From positions 32,483-96,482 of the forward strand of contig JAKBAV010000002.1 in NCBI GenBank assembly GCA_021826225.1: 64,000 bases of DNA, in the 5' to 3' direction. The translations under genes and the position numbers were made by a program. The number at the start of each line of letters is the position of its first letter. Position 1 is the stretch's first letter. This document shows, piece after piece, positions 1 to 7,961 of the stretch. The stretch comes from Pseudomonadota bacterium. GTDB taxonomy: Bacteria > Pseudomonadota > Alphaproteobacteria > Acetobacterales > Acetobacteraceae. Under the pieces are notes generated by a model, which was not told the origin of the DNA, did not search any database, and saw nothing but the letters and a program-made list of their open reading frames with translations.

Positions 1-1157
1 GTGGGGGCATCAGCGCGCGGCGCCACCGGATCACCGCGCATCGCGAAGCGGCCGGCATAGAGCGGGTTGAACCTGGCATGACCGAACCAGGCTTCGTCAA
101 ACAGCAGACGGTCGACGGAAGCGCCGAGCCAGTCCTCGGCCTGGGCGGCGTTGATGCACAGCCCGTCATAGGTCGCGTTGGTGATGATGGCGAGCGCCGG
201 TTTCTCCCGGTTGCCGGCGGCAAGCGGCGATTGCGCGATCGCCGCGGCAATGGCCTCGGGCCGCAAGGCCGCCGGGGGAATCGGGCCGATGAGCCCCAGA
301 TGATTGCGGTGCGCCCGCAGATATACTGGCACGGCGCCGGTCAGGCACAGCCCATGCTCGACCGATTTATGGCAGTTGCGATCCGCCAGCACGATCTGCC
401 CGCGCGCCACGCAGGCATTCATCACCACGCGGTTGGATGTGGACGTACCATTGGTCACATAATAGGTGCGGTCGGCGCCGAATACATGCGCGGCATAGCG
501 CTCGCTGGCGCCGATCGGCCCGCTATGGTCGAGCAGCGAGCCGAGCGCGCCGACCGAAATGGAAAGATCGGCGCCGAAGACCGGGGCGCCGAAATAATCA
601 TGGAACATCCGCCCGACCGGTGAGCGCAGAAAGCCGGCCCCGCCCATATGCCCCGGCGTGTGCCAGGAATAGGCGGCCTCACGCGTGAATTTTTCCAGCG
701 CGGCGAAAAGCGGCGGCAACAGCGCCTCGCGGTAGCGGCACATCGCGGCGCGGATGCGCCCGCTCGCGGCGGCCGTCGTTTCCTCAAGCAGCCAGATGAA
801 GCCCTCGGCATCGCGCAGCACCGCAACCGGCACCGGCGCGCCGTCATGCCGTTTAGCGAGCAGAAACACCGGCATGCCGGCATTCCGGGCGCGAATCGCC
901 TCGGCCAAAGCGATGGCGGGGGCATGCCCGGCATCCTCGTCCATATCCCAGTCGACCAGTATGGCCTGCAGATGCGGCTCGGACTCGACCACCGCCAGGG
1001 CCTCTACCGCACCCGCCGCCGTTACCAGCTCGATATACTGACGCTTGAGCTCCTGCAGCAGGTCGCGCGCCGCGCGGGCGGAGTCGGCATCCTCATGCAG
1101 CCGGCCGCTCACCACCAGAATGCGCGTGCCAGGCGGCACCGGCTTTTGCTCCTGCAT
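1..1157 (-). CDS. Orn/Lys/Arg decarboxylase, N-terminal part (cut by window edge)
   Basis: PLP-dependent basic amino acid decarboxylase of the ornithine/lysine/arginine family; such enzymes make a polyamine or diamine and consume a proton. About 385 residues are visible and the C-terminus lies beyond base 1. Residues 1-125 look like the response-regulator-like wing domain (ILVV at 13-16, ILVDWDMDEDAG at 66-77). The PLP fold then begins with HTPGHMGG (166-173), NGTST (236-240), NCHKS (261-265) and DEAWFGHARF (354-363), the segment just before the PLP lysine. That lysine would fall off the edge, so activity cannot be confirmed. The frame is intact and starts with ATG at 1157-1155. The substrate (Orn, Lys or Arg) cannot be told from this part. 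Confidence 0.9.
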   Translation of the reverse strand, partial: MQEQKPVPPGTRILVVSGRLHEDADSARAARDLLQELKRQYIELVTAAGAVEALAVVESEPHLQAILVDWDMDEDAGHAPAIALAEAIRARNAGMPVFLLAKRHDGAPVPVAVLRDAEGFIWLLEETTAAASGRIRAAMCRYREALLPPLFAALEKFTREAAYSWHTPGHMGGAGFLRSPVGRMFHDYFGAPVFGADLSISVGALGSLLDHSGPIGASERYAAHVFGADRTYYVTNGTSTSNRVVMNACVARGQIVLADRNCHKSVEHGLCLTGAVPVYLRAHRNHLGLIGPIPPAALRPEAIAAAIAQSPLAAGNREKPALAIITNATYDGLCINAAQAEDWLGASVDRLLFDEAWFGHARFNPLYAGRFAMRGDPVAPRADAP

Positions 1158-1223
1158 TACAGTGTCCTTAACACGAGCCGGCCGCCCTTCTCAACCAAGG
1201 GAGGAGCGGCCAGTTTTACGCCA

Positions 1224-1253
1224 GCCGGTCCCGCATCCGCATGCGGGACCGGC
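1224..1253. repeat. Perfect 12-bp stem-loop in divergent gap
   Basis: Arms GCCGGTCCCGCA (1224-1235) and TGCGGGACCGGC (1242-1253) pair perfectly around a 6-nt loop. The element sits between the start of the decarboxylase (minus) and the ABC-phosphatase fusion (plus), so it is downstream of neither gene and is not an ordinary terminator. It could be a REP-like element or a leader structure of the plus-strand gene. Confidence 0.6.
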
Positions 1254-1336
1254 CCCGGCGCTTTAATCGGTGATTTGCCTGTATCGCGGCGTGTTTACGG
1301 TTGCTTAGACGCAGATTTTAACGGCAAAATAGCTTG

Positions 1337-3955
1337 ATGTTCACTATTTTCGGGGCGCACAATACCTTGACCCAAGAGATTATGTTTTTGTTTGCCGCCC
1401 TGGCCGTCTTCATGCTGGGCATCGTAGCCCTCGCGGTCGATGTGGTCCGCCGCAACCAGCGCCGGAGAGAGGCCGAGAACCGGCCGATCGACACATCCAT
1501 CTTCCAGCAGAGCGCCAAGGAGAGCTTTGACCCGCCGGAACCGGGTGACGCCGAGGCAAAAACCATGGAGGATGCCGCAGCCGAGCCCGCGGAAATTGAG
1601 GAAGTCGTAGCCGAAGAAGCTGGAGCAGAGGAAGCTGGAGCAGAGCCAGCCGCGCGGGAGCCCGCGCCGGAAGCGACGGAAGCCATGCCGGATGACGAGG
1701 CACCCGCTTTGCCGATCGAGGCGGATGCCTTTGCAGTGCTCACGGTTGAAGCCCCTGCGTTTGAAGTACACGAGTTAGAAATATACGCGTTAGAAGCGCA
1801 TGCGTTTGAGGAGCAGCCGTCTGACGTAGCACCTGTGGAAGAACAGGGCACGGAACCGGCGCCCGTGGCCGCGGAAGACGCGGCTTATGAGGAAAACGCG
1901 GCTTGTGACCCGGAAATCATCGCCCATGAACAGCCTTTGCCCGCCGCGCCGGAACCTCTGCCCGAAGCCGTGGCACTTCCGGCGGACGTGGCTGAAGCGG
2001 ATCTTCGCGCGCCGCCCGCCGTGCAGGACGAGGCCCTGATCCCCGAAGCCCTGATTCCCGAAGCCCTGGTCCTCGAAGCCCTGGTCCTCGAAGCCATGCA
2101 GGCCGAGGAGACGCCGGAATGGGCGGCCGAGGCCACATTTGAAGCCATGCCGGCGGCTGCCACGGAAGCGGTGGCGGCGCCCGGCACGGCGGATGAGGTT
2201 TTTGCCCAGGAGCCCGCCACCGCATGGGAGCAGCCCGCGCCGGAACCCGTGCCGGTGCTCATCTGCACCCGGTTTGGCGCCGGTTTCGGCGACAAGACCG
2301 TGCTGTCCGGCGTCGATTTCACGGTGCTCGACCAGGGCATCACCACGATCATGGGCCCCGTCGGCACTGGCAAATCGACCCTGCTGCGCGCCCTGGCCGG
2401 CATGCTGCACCAAAGTGGATTGTTCAAAAGCTGGGGCGATGCCTGGTTCAACGGCGCGCCGCTGGGCGCGGATAACCGCCCGCTTCTGGTCGCCCAGCGC
2501 ATCCAGCTTATCCGGCGTTCCGCGCTCGACAATCTCGCTTTCCATCTGCAGACGGCCAGCCTCTCCCCCGCCGCCTTGTCCGACTGGGCGGCCCAGTGGC
2601 TGAGCCAGGCCGGCGCGGCGCAAATTATACCCCAGCTCGACCGCCCCTTCCTGGAGCTGGACCAGCTCTCCCAGCGCATCGTCACCATTCTGCGCGAGGC
2701 CGCGGCCGAACCGGCGCTGCTGATGATCGACGAGCCGACCCACGGCCTGCCGGAGGCAGATGCCACCGTGCTGCTGAACCTGCTGCAGCGCCTGGCCAGC
2801 TTCACGCCCCTGCTGGTGGTGCTGCAGAACCATAAACATGCCATGCGGATTTCCCACCAGGTCATCCTGCTGGCCGGAGGCCAGGTCCTGGCTTCCTGCG
2901 ACGCCGGAGCGTTTTTCAACAACCCGCCCAATGCCATGGTGGCGCAGTTTATCGCCACCGGCGCCTGCGCCGTGCCCGCGGCTGATGCCGCCATGGAGCC
3001 AGCGGCGGAGGCCGCCATGGGACCAGCGGCGGATGCCGCCAGCGAAGCAGCGGCGGATGTCACTACCCCTGAGGCAACGCCGGAGGCCGCCATCGAACCA
3101 CCCCCGGAGGCCGAGCCTCCTGCCCTCACGGCCGATTCGCTGGCCGCGATCAAGGATGAAATCCGCAACAGGCTGGCCGCCGAAATAGAGCCCGCGCCCG
3201 AGATGCAGTTCGCCGGACCGGAGCTGATCGAGCTGGAGCCCGTCAACGCCTCGGAGGTGGTGCTGAACCTGTCGCCGGCCATGCCTGATTTCATCGAAGC
3301 CGATACCGGGGACGAAATCACCCTGAGCCGGCATATGGTCATATCGGCCCCGCTGCCGCCGCGCGCCGCCGCCGCGCAGATGGCCTCACTGGCCCCGGCT
3401 ACCCAGCAAAACAGCGAGCAGGAAGCCGCCATCCGCTACCCCGCCGGCACCGGCCCGCGCGGCTTTGTCTGGATCGAGGATGGCCGGCTGGCGGCCACAC
3501 CGATGCCGGGCATCGCCGGCCCGGCCGATGACGATCTCGAACTGCTGAAAAACACTGGCGTGACCGTGCTCATCACCCTGACCGAGCAGGATTTCTCGCA
3601 GGATGTACTGGCCCGGCACGGGCTGCGTAACCTGCATTTCCCCATTGCCGACCGCACCGCCCCGACCACGGGCGAGACCGACATGCTGGTGAACCAGATG
3701 CGCGACATGCTTGATAATGGCGAGGTTCTCGCCGTGCATTGCCTGGCCGGGCTCGGCCGCACCGGCACCATCCTCGCCGCCTATATGGTGAAGGAAAAAG
3801 GCGTCTCGGCCCAGGTGGCGCTGAACCAGATCCGCCGCTTCAACCGGCAATTCGTGCAGACCGACGACCAGGAGGATTTCCTCATGGAATACGAAGTGCA
3901 GCAGGAGCAGACCGTGCTGCGCAACCGCGCCGCCGGCGGCGGCAACCCGGCCTGA
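1337..3955 (+). CDS. Membrane-anchored ABC-ATPase / tyrosine (dual-specificity) phosphatase fusion
   Basis: An 872-residue fusion. Residues 16-37 form one transmembrane helix near the N-terminus. Residues 45-310 are an Ala/Glu/Pro-rich, acidic, probably disordered linker with short repeats (EALIP, EALVL). An ABC-type ATPase domain follows: Walker A GPVGTGKST (340-348), a Q-loop around the QRIQLIRRS stretch, and Walker B LLMIDEP with D465-E466. The usual LSGGQ signature is not recognisable; LDQLSQR stands in its place. A second Ala/Pro-rich linker leads to a C-terminal protein phosphatase with the CX5R loop HCLAGLGR (H801, C802, R808). I chose ATG at 1337; a TTG lies one codon upstream. No permease gene is adjacent. 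It may couple nucleotide binding to dephosphorylation at the membrane, but the function is unknown. Confidence 0.85.
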   Translation: MFTIFGAHNTLTQEIMFLFAALAVFMLGIVALAVDVVRRNQRRREAENRPIDTSIFQQSAKESFDPPEPGDAEAKTMEDAAAEPAEIEEVVAEEAGAEEAGAEPAAREPAPEATEAMPDDEAPALPIEADAFAVLTVEAPAFEVHELEIYALEAHAFEEQPSDVAPVEEQGTEPAPVAAEDAAYEENAACDPEIIAHEQPLPAAPEPLPEAVALPADVAEADLRAPPAVQDEALIPEALIPEALVLEALVLEAMQAEETPEWAAEATFEAMPAAATEAVAAPGTADEVFAQEPATAWEQPAPEPVPVLICTRFGAGFGDKTVLSGVDFTVLDQGITTIMGPVGTGKSTLLRALAGMLHQSGLFKSWGDAWFNGAPLGADNRPLLVAQRIQLIRRSALDNLAFHLQTASLSPAALSDWAAQWLSQAGAAQIIPQLDRPFLELDQLSQRIVTILREAAAEPALLMIDEPTHGLPEADATVLLNLLQRLASFTPLLVVLQNHKHAMRISHQVILLAGGQVLASCDAGAFFNNPPNAMVAQFIATGACAVPAADAAMEPAAEAAMGPAADAASEAAADVTTPEATPEAAIEPPPEAEPPALTADSLAAIKDEIRNRLAAEIEPAPEMQFAGPELIELEPVNASEVVLNLSPAMPDFIEADTGDEITLSRHMVISAPLPPRAAAAQMASLAPATQQNSEQEAAIRYPAGTGPRGFVWIEDGRLAATPMPGIAGPADDDLELLKNTGVTVLITLTEQDFSQDVLARHGLRNLHFPIADRTAPTTGETDMLVNQMRDMLDNGEVLAVHCLAGLGRTGTILAAYMVKEKGVSAQVALNQIRRFNRQFVQTDDQEDFLMEYEVQQEQTVLRNRAAGGGNPA

Positions 3956-3967
3956 ACCGCGCGTTCC

Positions 3968-4255
3968 TCAGGGCATATTCCTGACGGCCAGAATGGTCAC
4001 TTTATGCCGCAGCGAGAGGTTGGTGATGCGGTCGACACTGCCGCCGTAATGGCAGACCAGCAGGCGCTGGAGCGGCAGCCAGGTTTCCGCGGCTACGGTG
4101 TAGCGCCCCGGATAGACGCGGTAGACATACCCCGCCGTGATGGTCAGAATCGCCCCCGAACTGTCCCGCACCTGGCTCATGAAACACGGCCCCGCAAGAG
4201 CCGGCGGCGCGGCAAAAAGGGCCAGCAAGGCGGCCAGACCAAAATATTTTCTCAT
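3968..4255 (-). CDS. Small secreted hypothetical protein
   Basis: A 95-residue protein with a clear Sec signal peptide (MRKYFGLAALLALFAAPPALA, ending near residue 21). The mature part is about 74 residues with two Cys (one near the new N-terminus, one in LLVCHYGG) and many Tyr and Arg. I chose ATG at 4255 because GGAG lies just upstream and the signal peptide begins there; an in-frame start at 4297 would bury it. I do not recognise the family. It is convergent with the phosphatase fusion (12-bp gap) and divergent from the efflux operon. A periplasmic location is inferred. Confidence 0.7.
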   Translation of the reverse strand: MRKYFGLAALLALFAAPPALAGPCFMSQVRDSSGAILTITAGYVYRVYPGRYTVAAETWLPLQRLLVCHYGGSVDRITNLSLRHKVTILAVRNMP

Positions 4256-4339
4256 CTCCGTTCTCCCTTGAGCGCAACCCAACGCCGGACAAGACACTCC
4301 CGCCGGGCCTGGGGTTGAGCTTATATAGGATGCGCCGCC

Positions 4340-4363
4340 TATGGCGCGGGCGCCATATGGCGC
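4340..4363. promoter_or_regulatory. Overlapping palindromes upstream of efflux operon
   Basis: TATGGCGC-GG-GCGCCATA (4340-4357) overlaps the perfect palindrome GCGCCATATGGCGC (4350-4363). The position between the divergent small secreted gene and the FUSC gene fits an operator. No matching regulator gene is adjacent. Confidence 0.4.
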
Positions 4364-4372
4364 GGCTTATGC

Positions 4373-4441
4373 GGGAGCCGTCCGGCTTAGGTTGCTTGGG
4401 AGCCGTCCGGCTCCGGTTGCTTGGGAGCCGTCCGGCTCCGG
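4373..4441 (+). repeat. 25-bp tandem repeat, about 2.8 copies
   Basis: Units begin at 4373, 4398 and 4423. Copies 1 and 2 differ only at two bases (TA versus CC). Each unit contains GGAGCC-GTCC-GGCTCC, able to form a small hairpin. The array lies 60-130 bp upstream of the chosen start of the FUSC gene, in what should be its promoter or leader. Confidence 0.85.
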
Positions 4442-4503
4442 GGCAATTCAGGCATGACAAAATCCGTCTGGCGCGGCGGGGCATATTTCTGCTTTGCAGT
4501 ATC

Positions 4504-6507
4504 ATGATCGCTGCCATGCCCAAGCCGGATGAGTGGCTGTTCGCGCTGAAAACCTTCGCGGGTGCGATGGCGGCGCTCTACATCGCGCTCTGGCTCGGGC
4601 TCGACAACCCGTACTGGGCCATGGCCACCGCTTTCATCGTGGCGCAGCCTTTCGCGGGCGCGATGCGCTCGAAAGCCCTGTACCGCTTCTGCGGCACGCT
4701 CATCGGCGGTATCGCGGCGGTGGTGATGGTGCCTAATCTGGTCAACGCGCCGGTGCTGCTGAGTCTCGCCATGGCGCTGTGGATCGGGCTCTGTCTCTAC
4801 ATCGCCCTGCTCGACCGCAGCCCGCGCTCCTACACCTTCATGCTGGCGGGCTATACCGCCGGCATTATCGGCTTTCCCTCGGTCGCCAATCCGGGTGACA
4901 TCTTCAACACGGCTTTAACCCGCGTCGAGGAAATCTCCATCGGCATCGCCTGCACCACGATGGTCGGCACGCTCATCTTCCCGCGCCCGCTCGGCCCGGT
5001 CCTGGCGGCGCGCATCGGCACCTGGGTGGCGCCCGCGCGGGACTGGGCAGTGGCCGCCCTGGCGGGCGAGGAGGAATCGGCCCAGGCCCAGGCGGCACGG
5101 CGTCGCCTCGCCTTCGAGGCAACGGATGCGGCGATGATGATCTCACAACTGGCCTATGACACCTCGCATCTGCAAATGGCGGTGCCCTTCCTCACGCGGC
5201 TGCGCGTCTATGTCATCAGCCTGATGCCGGTGCTGAGCTCCATCGGCGACCGCGTGATGCAGTTGCGGCGCCTGGGCGGCATAACCACGGATCTGCAATC
5301 CGTCCTCACCGACATCGCGGCCTGGATGCATGAAGGCGGGCCGGAGGATGCCGGACCGCTGCTCGGCCGGATCGCCGCCATCGAGGAGCGGGAACATGGC
5401 TGGGCCGGGCTGCTGCGCGCCTCGCTTTGCGTGCGGCTGGAGGAGCTGGTGCGCATCGTACAACATTCGCGCGCCATCCGCCGGCATGTGGTGGATGGCG
5501 ACCGGCCGCCGGCGAGCCCGCTGCGGGAGGCCGAATTCGTCGCGGTGATGGCCGAAACGCATGACCATAAGCTGGCCTTGCTCTCCGCGCTCTCGGCCGG
5601 AATCGCGCTGCTGGTATTATGCGTGTTCTGGATCGAAGCCGGCTGGTCCTACGGCGCGGGAGCTGCCGTCATCGCCGCCGTCGCCTGCTCGTTTTTCGCA
5701 GCACAGGACGATCCGGCCCCGGCGATCGCGCTCATGCTGCGCAATGCGCTCATCGTCACCGTCGGGGTCGGGGTGTATGATTTCGCGGTGTTGCCCCTGG
5801 TGACGGGTTTCGACGAATTATGCCTGGTGCTGCTGCCGGCCGGGCTCATCATCGGCGTGCTCATCTCGCGCCCCGCCACTTTCGGCACTGGCATGCTGCT
5901 GGGTGCCATCGGCTCTACTCAGCTCGGGCTCGACAACGTGTACCGCGCCAGTTTCAGCGCTTTCGCCAATGGCACCGTGGCGCTCATCATCGGGCTTGGC
6001 AGCGCGCTGGTGGTGACGAAAATGATCCGCTCCGTGGGCGCCGCCTGGAGTGCCGAGCGCCTGCAGCGCGCCAACTGGCGGGATGTGGCGCTGGCGGCGG
6101 GCGCCGCGCATGATCGCGCGACGCTGACCGGGCTGATGATGGACCGGCTGGGGCTGATGATGCCGCGCATGGCGGCGGTGGCGCGCGGGGCGGATGAAGC
6201 GGCCGCCGGCGCCTTGCAGGATTTGCGCGTGGGGTTGAACATGGTGGCGCTGCACCGCGAGCAATCGCTCCTGCCGCCGGCGGCGCGCCACGCCAATGAG
6301 GCGGTGTTCGCTGGGGTGGCGGCGCATTATGGCGGCAATGCAAGGGCGCCCGCACCGGAAACGCTGCGCGGCGCGATCGATGCCGCCATCGCCACGCTCA
6401 TCGCCAACCCACGCGCCTATAAGGAGACCCTCATGGTGCTGTCCGGCCTACGCCTCGTGCTGTTTCCGGCCTGCCAGCCGCCCGCATATTTCGGCGAGGC
6501 GGCATGA
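4504..6507 (+). CDS. FUSC-family aromatic acid exporter, inner-membrane subunit (AaeB-like)
   Basis: Inner-membrane component of an AaeAB-type efflux pump for aromatic carboxylic acids. The 667 residues show the FUSC layout: an N-terminal bundle of about six membrane helices, a soluble central region, a second bundle (from LALLSALSAGIALLVLCVFW) and a C-terminal soluble tail. ATG at 4504 (MIAAMPKPDEW) is chosen because homology-like sequence begins there; ATG at 4516 is also possible, and neither has a strong Shine-Dalgarno. The longer frame to 4315 runs through the 25-bp repeats and is unlikely. The stop overlaps the next ATG (ATGA), so FUSC, DUF1656, HlyD and DoxX form an operon. The substrate is not known. 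Confidence 0.88.
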   Translation: MIAAMPKPDEWLFALKTFAGAMAALYIALWLGLDNPYWAMATAFIVAQPFAGAMRSKALYRFCGTLIGGIAAVVMVPNLVNAPVLLSLAMALWIGLCLYIALLDRSPRSYTFMLAGYTAGIIGFPSVANPGDIFNTALTRVEEISIGIACTTMVGTLIFPRPLGPVLAARIGTWVAPARDWAVAALAGEEESAQAQAARRRLAFEATDAAMMISQLAYDTSHLQMAVPFLTRLRVYVISLMPVLSSIGDRVMQLRRLGGITTDLQSVLTDIAAWMHEGGPEDAGPLLGRIAAIEEREHGWAGLLRASLCVRLEELVRIVQHSRAIRRHVVDGDRPPASPLREAEFVAVMAETHDHKLALLSALSAGIALLVLCVFWIEAGWSYGAGAAVIAAVACSFFAAQDDPAPAIALMLRNALIVTVGVGVYDFAVLPLVTGFDELCLVLLPAGLIIGVLISRPATFGTGMLLGAIGSTQLGLDNVYRASFSAFANGTVALIIGLGSALVVTKMIRSVGAAWSAERLQRANWRDVALAAGAAHDRATLTGLMMDRLGLMMPRMAAVARGADEAAAGALQDLRVGLNMVALHREQSLLPPAARHANEAVFAGVAAHYGGNARAPAPETLRGAIDAAIATLIANPRAYKETLMVLSGLRLVLFPACQPPAYFGEAA

Positions 6508-6710
6508 TCGGCGAGGTCAATCTGTTCGGCGTGCTGCTGCCGCCGCTGCTGGTATGGGCCGGGCTGGCGCTGCTGCTCTCGGCCGGTCTGCGCCGGGTTT
6601 TCGCCCGCGCCGGGCTTTACCGCTATATCTGGCACCGCCCACTTTTCGATTTTTCGCTGCTCATCATTCTCACCGGGCTGGTCAGCCTGGTCATGACGCG
6701 GCTTTTCTGA
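6504..6710 (+). CDS. DUF1656 (AaeX-like) small membrane protein
   Basis: A 68-residue inner-membrane protein of the DUF1656/AaeX family, which regularly sits between FUSC and HlyD genes of aromatic-acid efflux pumps. It opens with MIGEVNLFGVLLPPLLVWAG and has two hydrophobic helices (about 8-26 and 47-65) separated by an Arg-rich loop (LYRYIWHRPLFD). It overlaps the FUSC stop by four bases and ends 7 bp before the HlyD start, which supports coexpression. It is probably an accessory subunit of the pump; the molecular role of the family is not settled. Confidence 0.85.
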   Translation: MIGEVNLFGVLLPPLLVWAGLALLLSAGLRRVFARAGLYRYIWHRPLFDFSLLIILTGLVSLVMTRLF

Positions 6711-6717
6711 GGACTTC

Positions 6718-7590
6718 ATGAACAACGCATCCTTCATCACCCGTTTCCTGGCGACCCTGGCGGCTCTCGCCGTCGCCGCCATCGTCGCCTGGCAGCTCTG
6801 GGATTACTACATGGAGGCGCCCTGGACCCGCGACGGCCGGGTGCGCGCCGATATCGTGGCGCTGGCGCCTGATGTCAGCGGCCCGGTGGTGCAGGTTTTC
6901 GTGCATGACAACGAGCCGGTGAAAGCCGGCGATGCGCTGTTCCAGATCGACCCGGCGCGCTTCACCCTGGCCCAGGCCCAGGCCCTGGCCGCGGCGGCCA
7001 GCGCGCATGCCGCCATGGAGGATGCCAAGCATACCGCCGCGCGCTATGCCGCGCTCTCCACCAGTGCCGCCTCGGCGCAGACGCGCGAAACCTCCTCGGC
7101 CCAGGCGCTGGAAGCCGAGGCACAGTACCAGAAGGCGCAGGCCGATCTCGGCGTGGCTCAATTGAACCTGGCGCGCAGCACGGTGCGGGCGACGGTGAAC
7201 GGGGTGGTCACGAATTTCTCGATGCAGCCCGGCGATTATGTGAATGCCGGGACCGCCGTGGTGGCGATCGTGGATACCGATTCGATGTATGTGGATGGCT
7301 ATTTCGAGGAGACCAAGCTGCGCGGCATCGCCCCGGGTGATGCCGCGACGGTGACGCTGCTGCAAGGCGGCCCGGCGATCAAGGGCCATGTCACGGGGCT
7401 GGCGGCGGGCATCGCCGATGCCGAGCGCCTCGCCGCCCCGACGCTGCTGGCCGATGTGACGCCGACCTTCACCTGGGTGCGCCTCGCGGCGCGCGTGCCG
7501 GTGCGGATCGCGCTCGATCATGTGCCGCCGGGCGTGAAGCTGGTGGCCGGGATGACCTGCACGGTCTCGATCAGGCCGAACACCCGATGA
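6718..7590 (+). CDS. HlyD-family periplasmic adaptor (AaeA-like)
   Basis: Membrane-fusion subunit linking the FUSC exporter to the periplasm or an outer-membrane channel. The 290 residues have one N-terminal membrane helix (about 8-30), a first half-lipoyl segment (VSGPVVQVFVHDNEPVKAGD), a short coiled-coil hairpin rich in Ala and Gln (about 77-150), the second half-lipoyl segment (ATVNGVVTNF) and a C-terminal beta-barrel (VDGYFEETKLRGI). GAGGA sits just upstream of ATG 6718. Its stop overlaps the DoxX start. The short hairpin is typical of AaeA/EmrA-type adaptors. Confidence 0.9.
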   Translation: MNNASFITRFLATLAALAVAAIVAWQLWDYYMEAPWTRDGRVRADIVALAPDVSGPVVQVFVHDNEPVKAGDALFQIDPARFTLAQAQALAAAASAHAAMEDAKHTAARYAALSTSAASAQTRETSSAQALEAEAQYQKAQADLGVAQLNLARSTVRATVNGVVTNFSMQPGDYVNAGTAVVAIVDTDSMYVDGYFEETKLRGIAPGDAATVTLLQGGPAIKGHVTGLAAGIADAERLAAPTLLADVTPTFTWVRLAARVPVRIALDHVPPGVKLVAGMTCTVSIRPNTR

Positions 7591-7961
7591 ACCAGATGCT
7601 CCGGCGTCTGACCCTCGGCTTTGTCTTCCTGTGGTTTTTCATCGGCGGCATCGCGCATTTCGCCTTCACCGGAACCGAAATGAGCATCGTGCCGCCCTAT
7701 CTGCCGCATCACCGCGCGCTGGTGCTGCTCAGCGGCGTGTTTGAACTGTTCGGCGCCGCCGGAATTCTGTTCCGGCCGACGCGCGCAATGGCGGGGTGGG
7801 GCCTGGTACTCCTGACCATAGCCGTCACCCCCGCCAATATATTCATGTGGCAGCACGCGGCGGATTACCCCCACATCCCCTATTGGGCACTCACCCTGCG
7901 CCTGCCGGCCCAAGCCGTGCTGCTGCTCGGCATCTGGTGGTCGACACGGCCGGCGGATTAA
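7587..7961 (+). CDS. DoxX-family membrane protein
   Basis: A 124-residue integral membrane protein with four hydrophobic segments, of the DoxX/DoxD-like superfamily (GGIAHFAFTG and ELFGAAGILFRPTR are typical stretches). Its ATG overlaps the HlyD stop codon, so it is the last gene of the efflux operon. Members are linked to redox balance or quinone-associated functions, but the role here is unknown. It ends convergently with the following minus-strand gene, with a 4-bp overlap. Confidence 0.8.
   Translation: MNQMLRRLTLGFVFLWFFIGGIAHFAFTGTEMSIVPPYLPHHRALVLLSGVFELFGAAGILFRPTRAMAGWGLVLLTIAVTPANIFMWQHAADYPHIPYWALTLRLPAQAVLLLGIWWSTRPAD

Noticed and set aside
1790..3432. Two minus-strand open frames of about 515 codons
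   Set aside because: Antisense to the ABC-phosphatase fusion; their low-complexity Gly/Arg/Ser composition mirrors the Ala/Glu repeats of the real gene.
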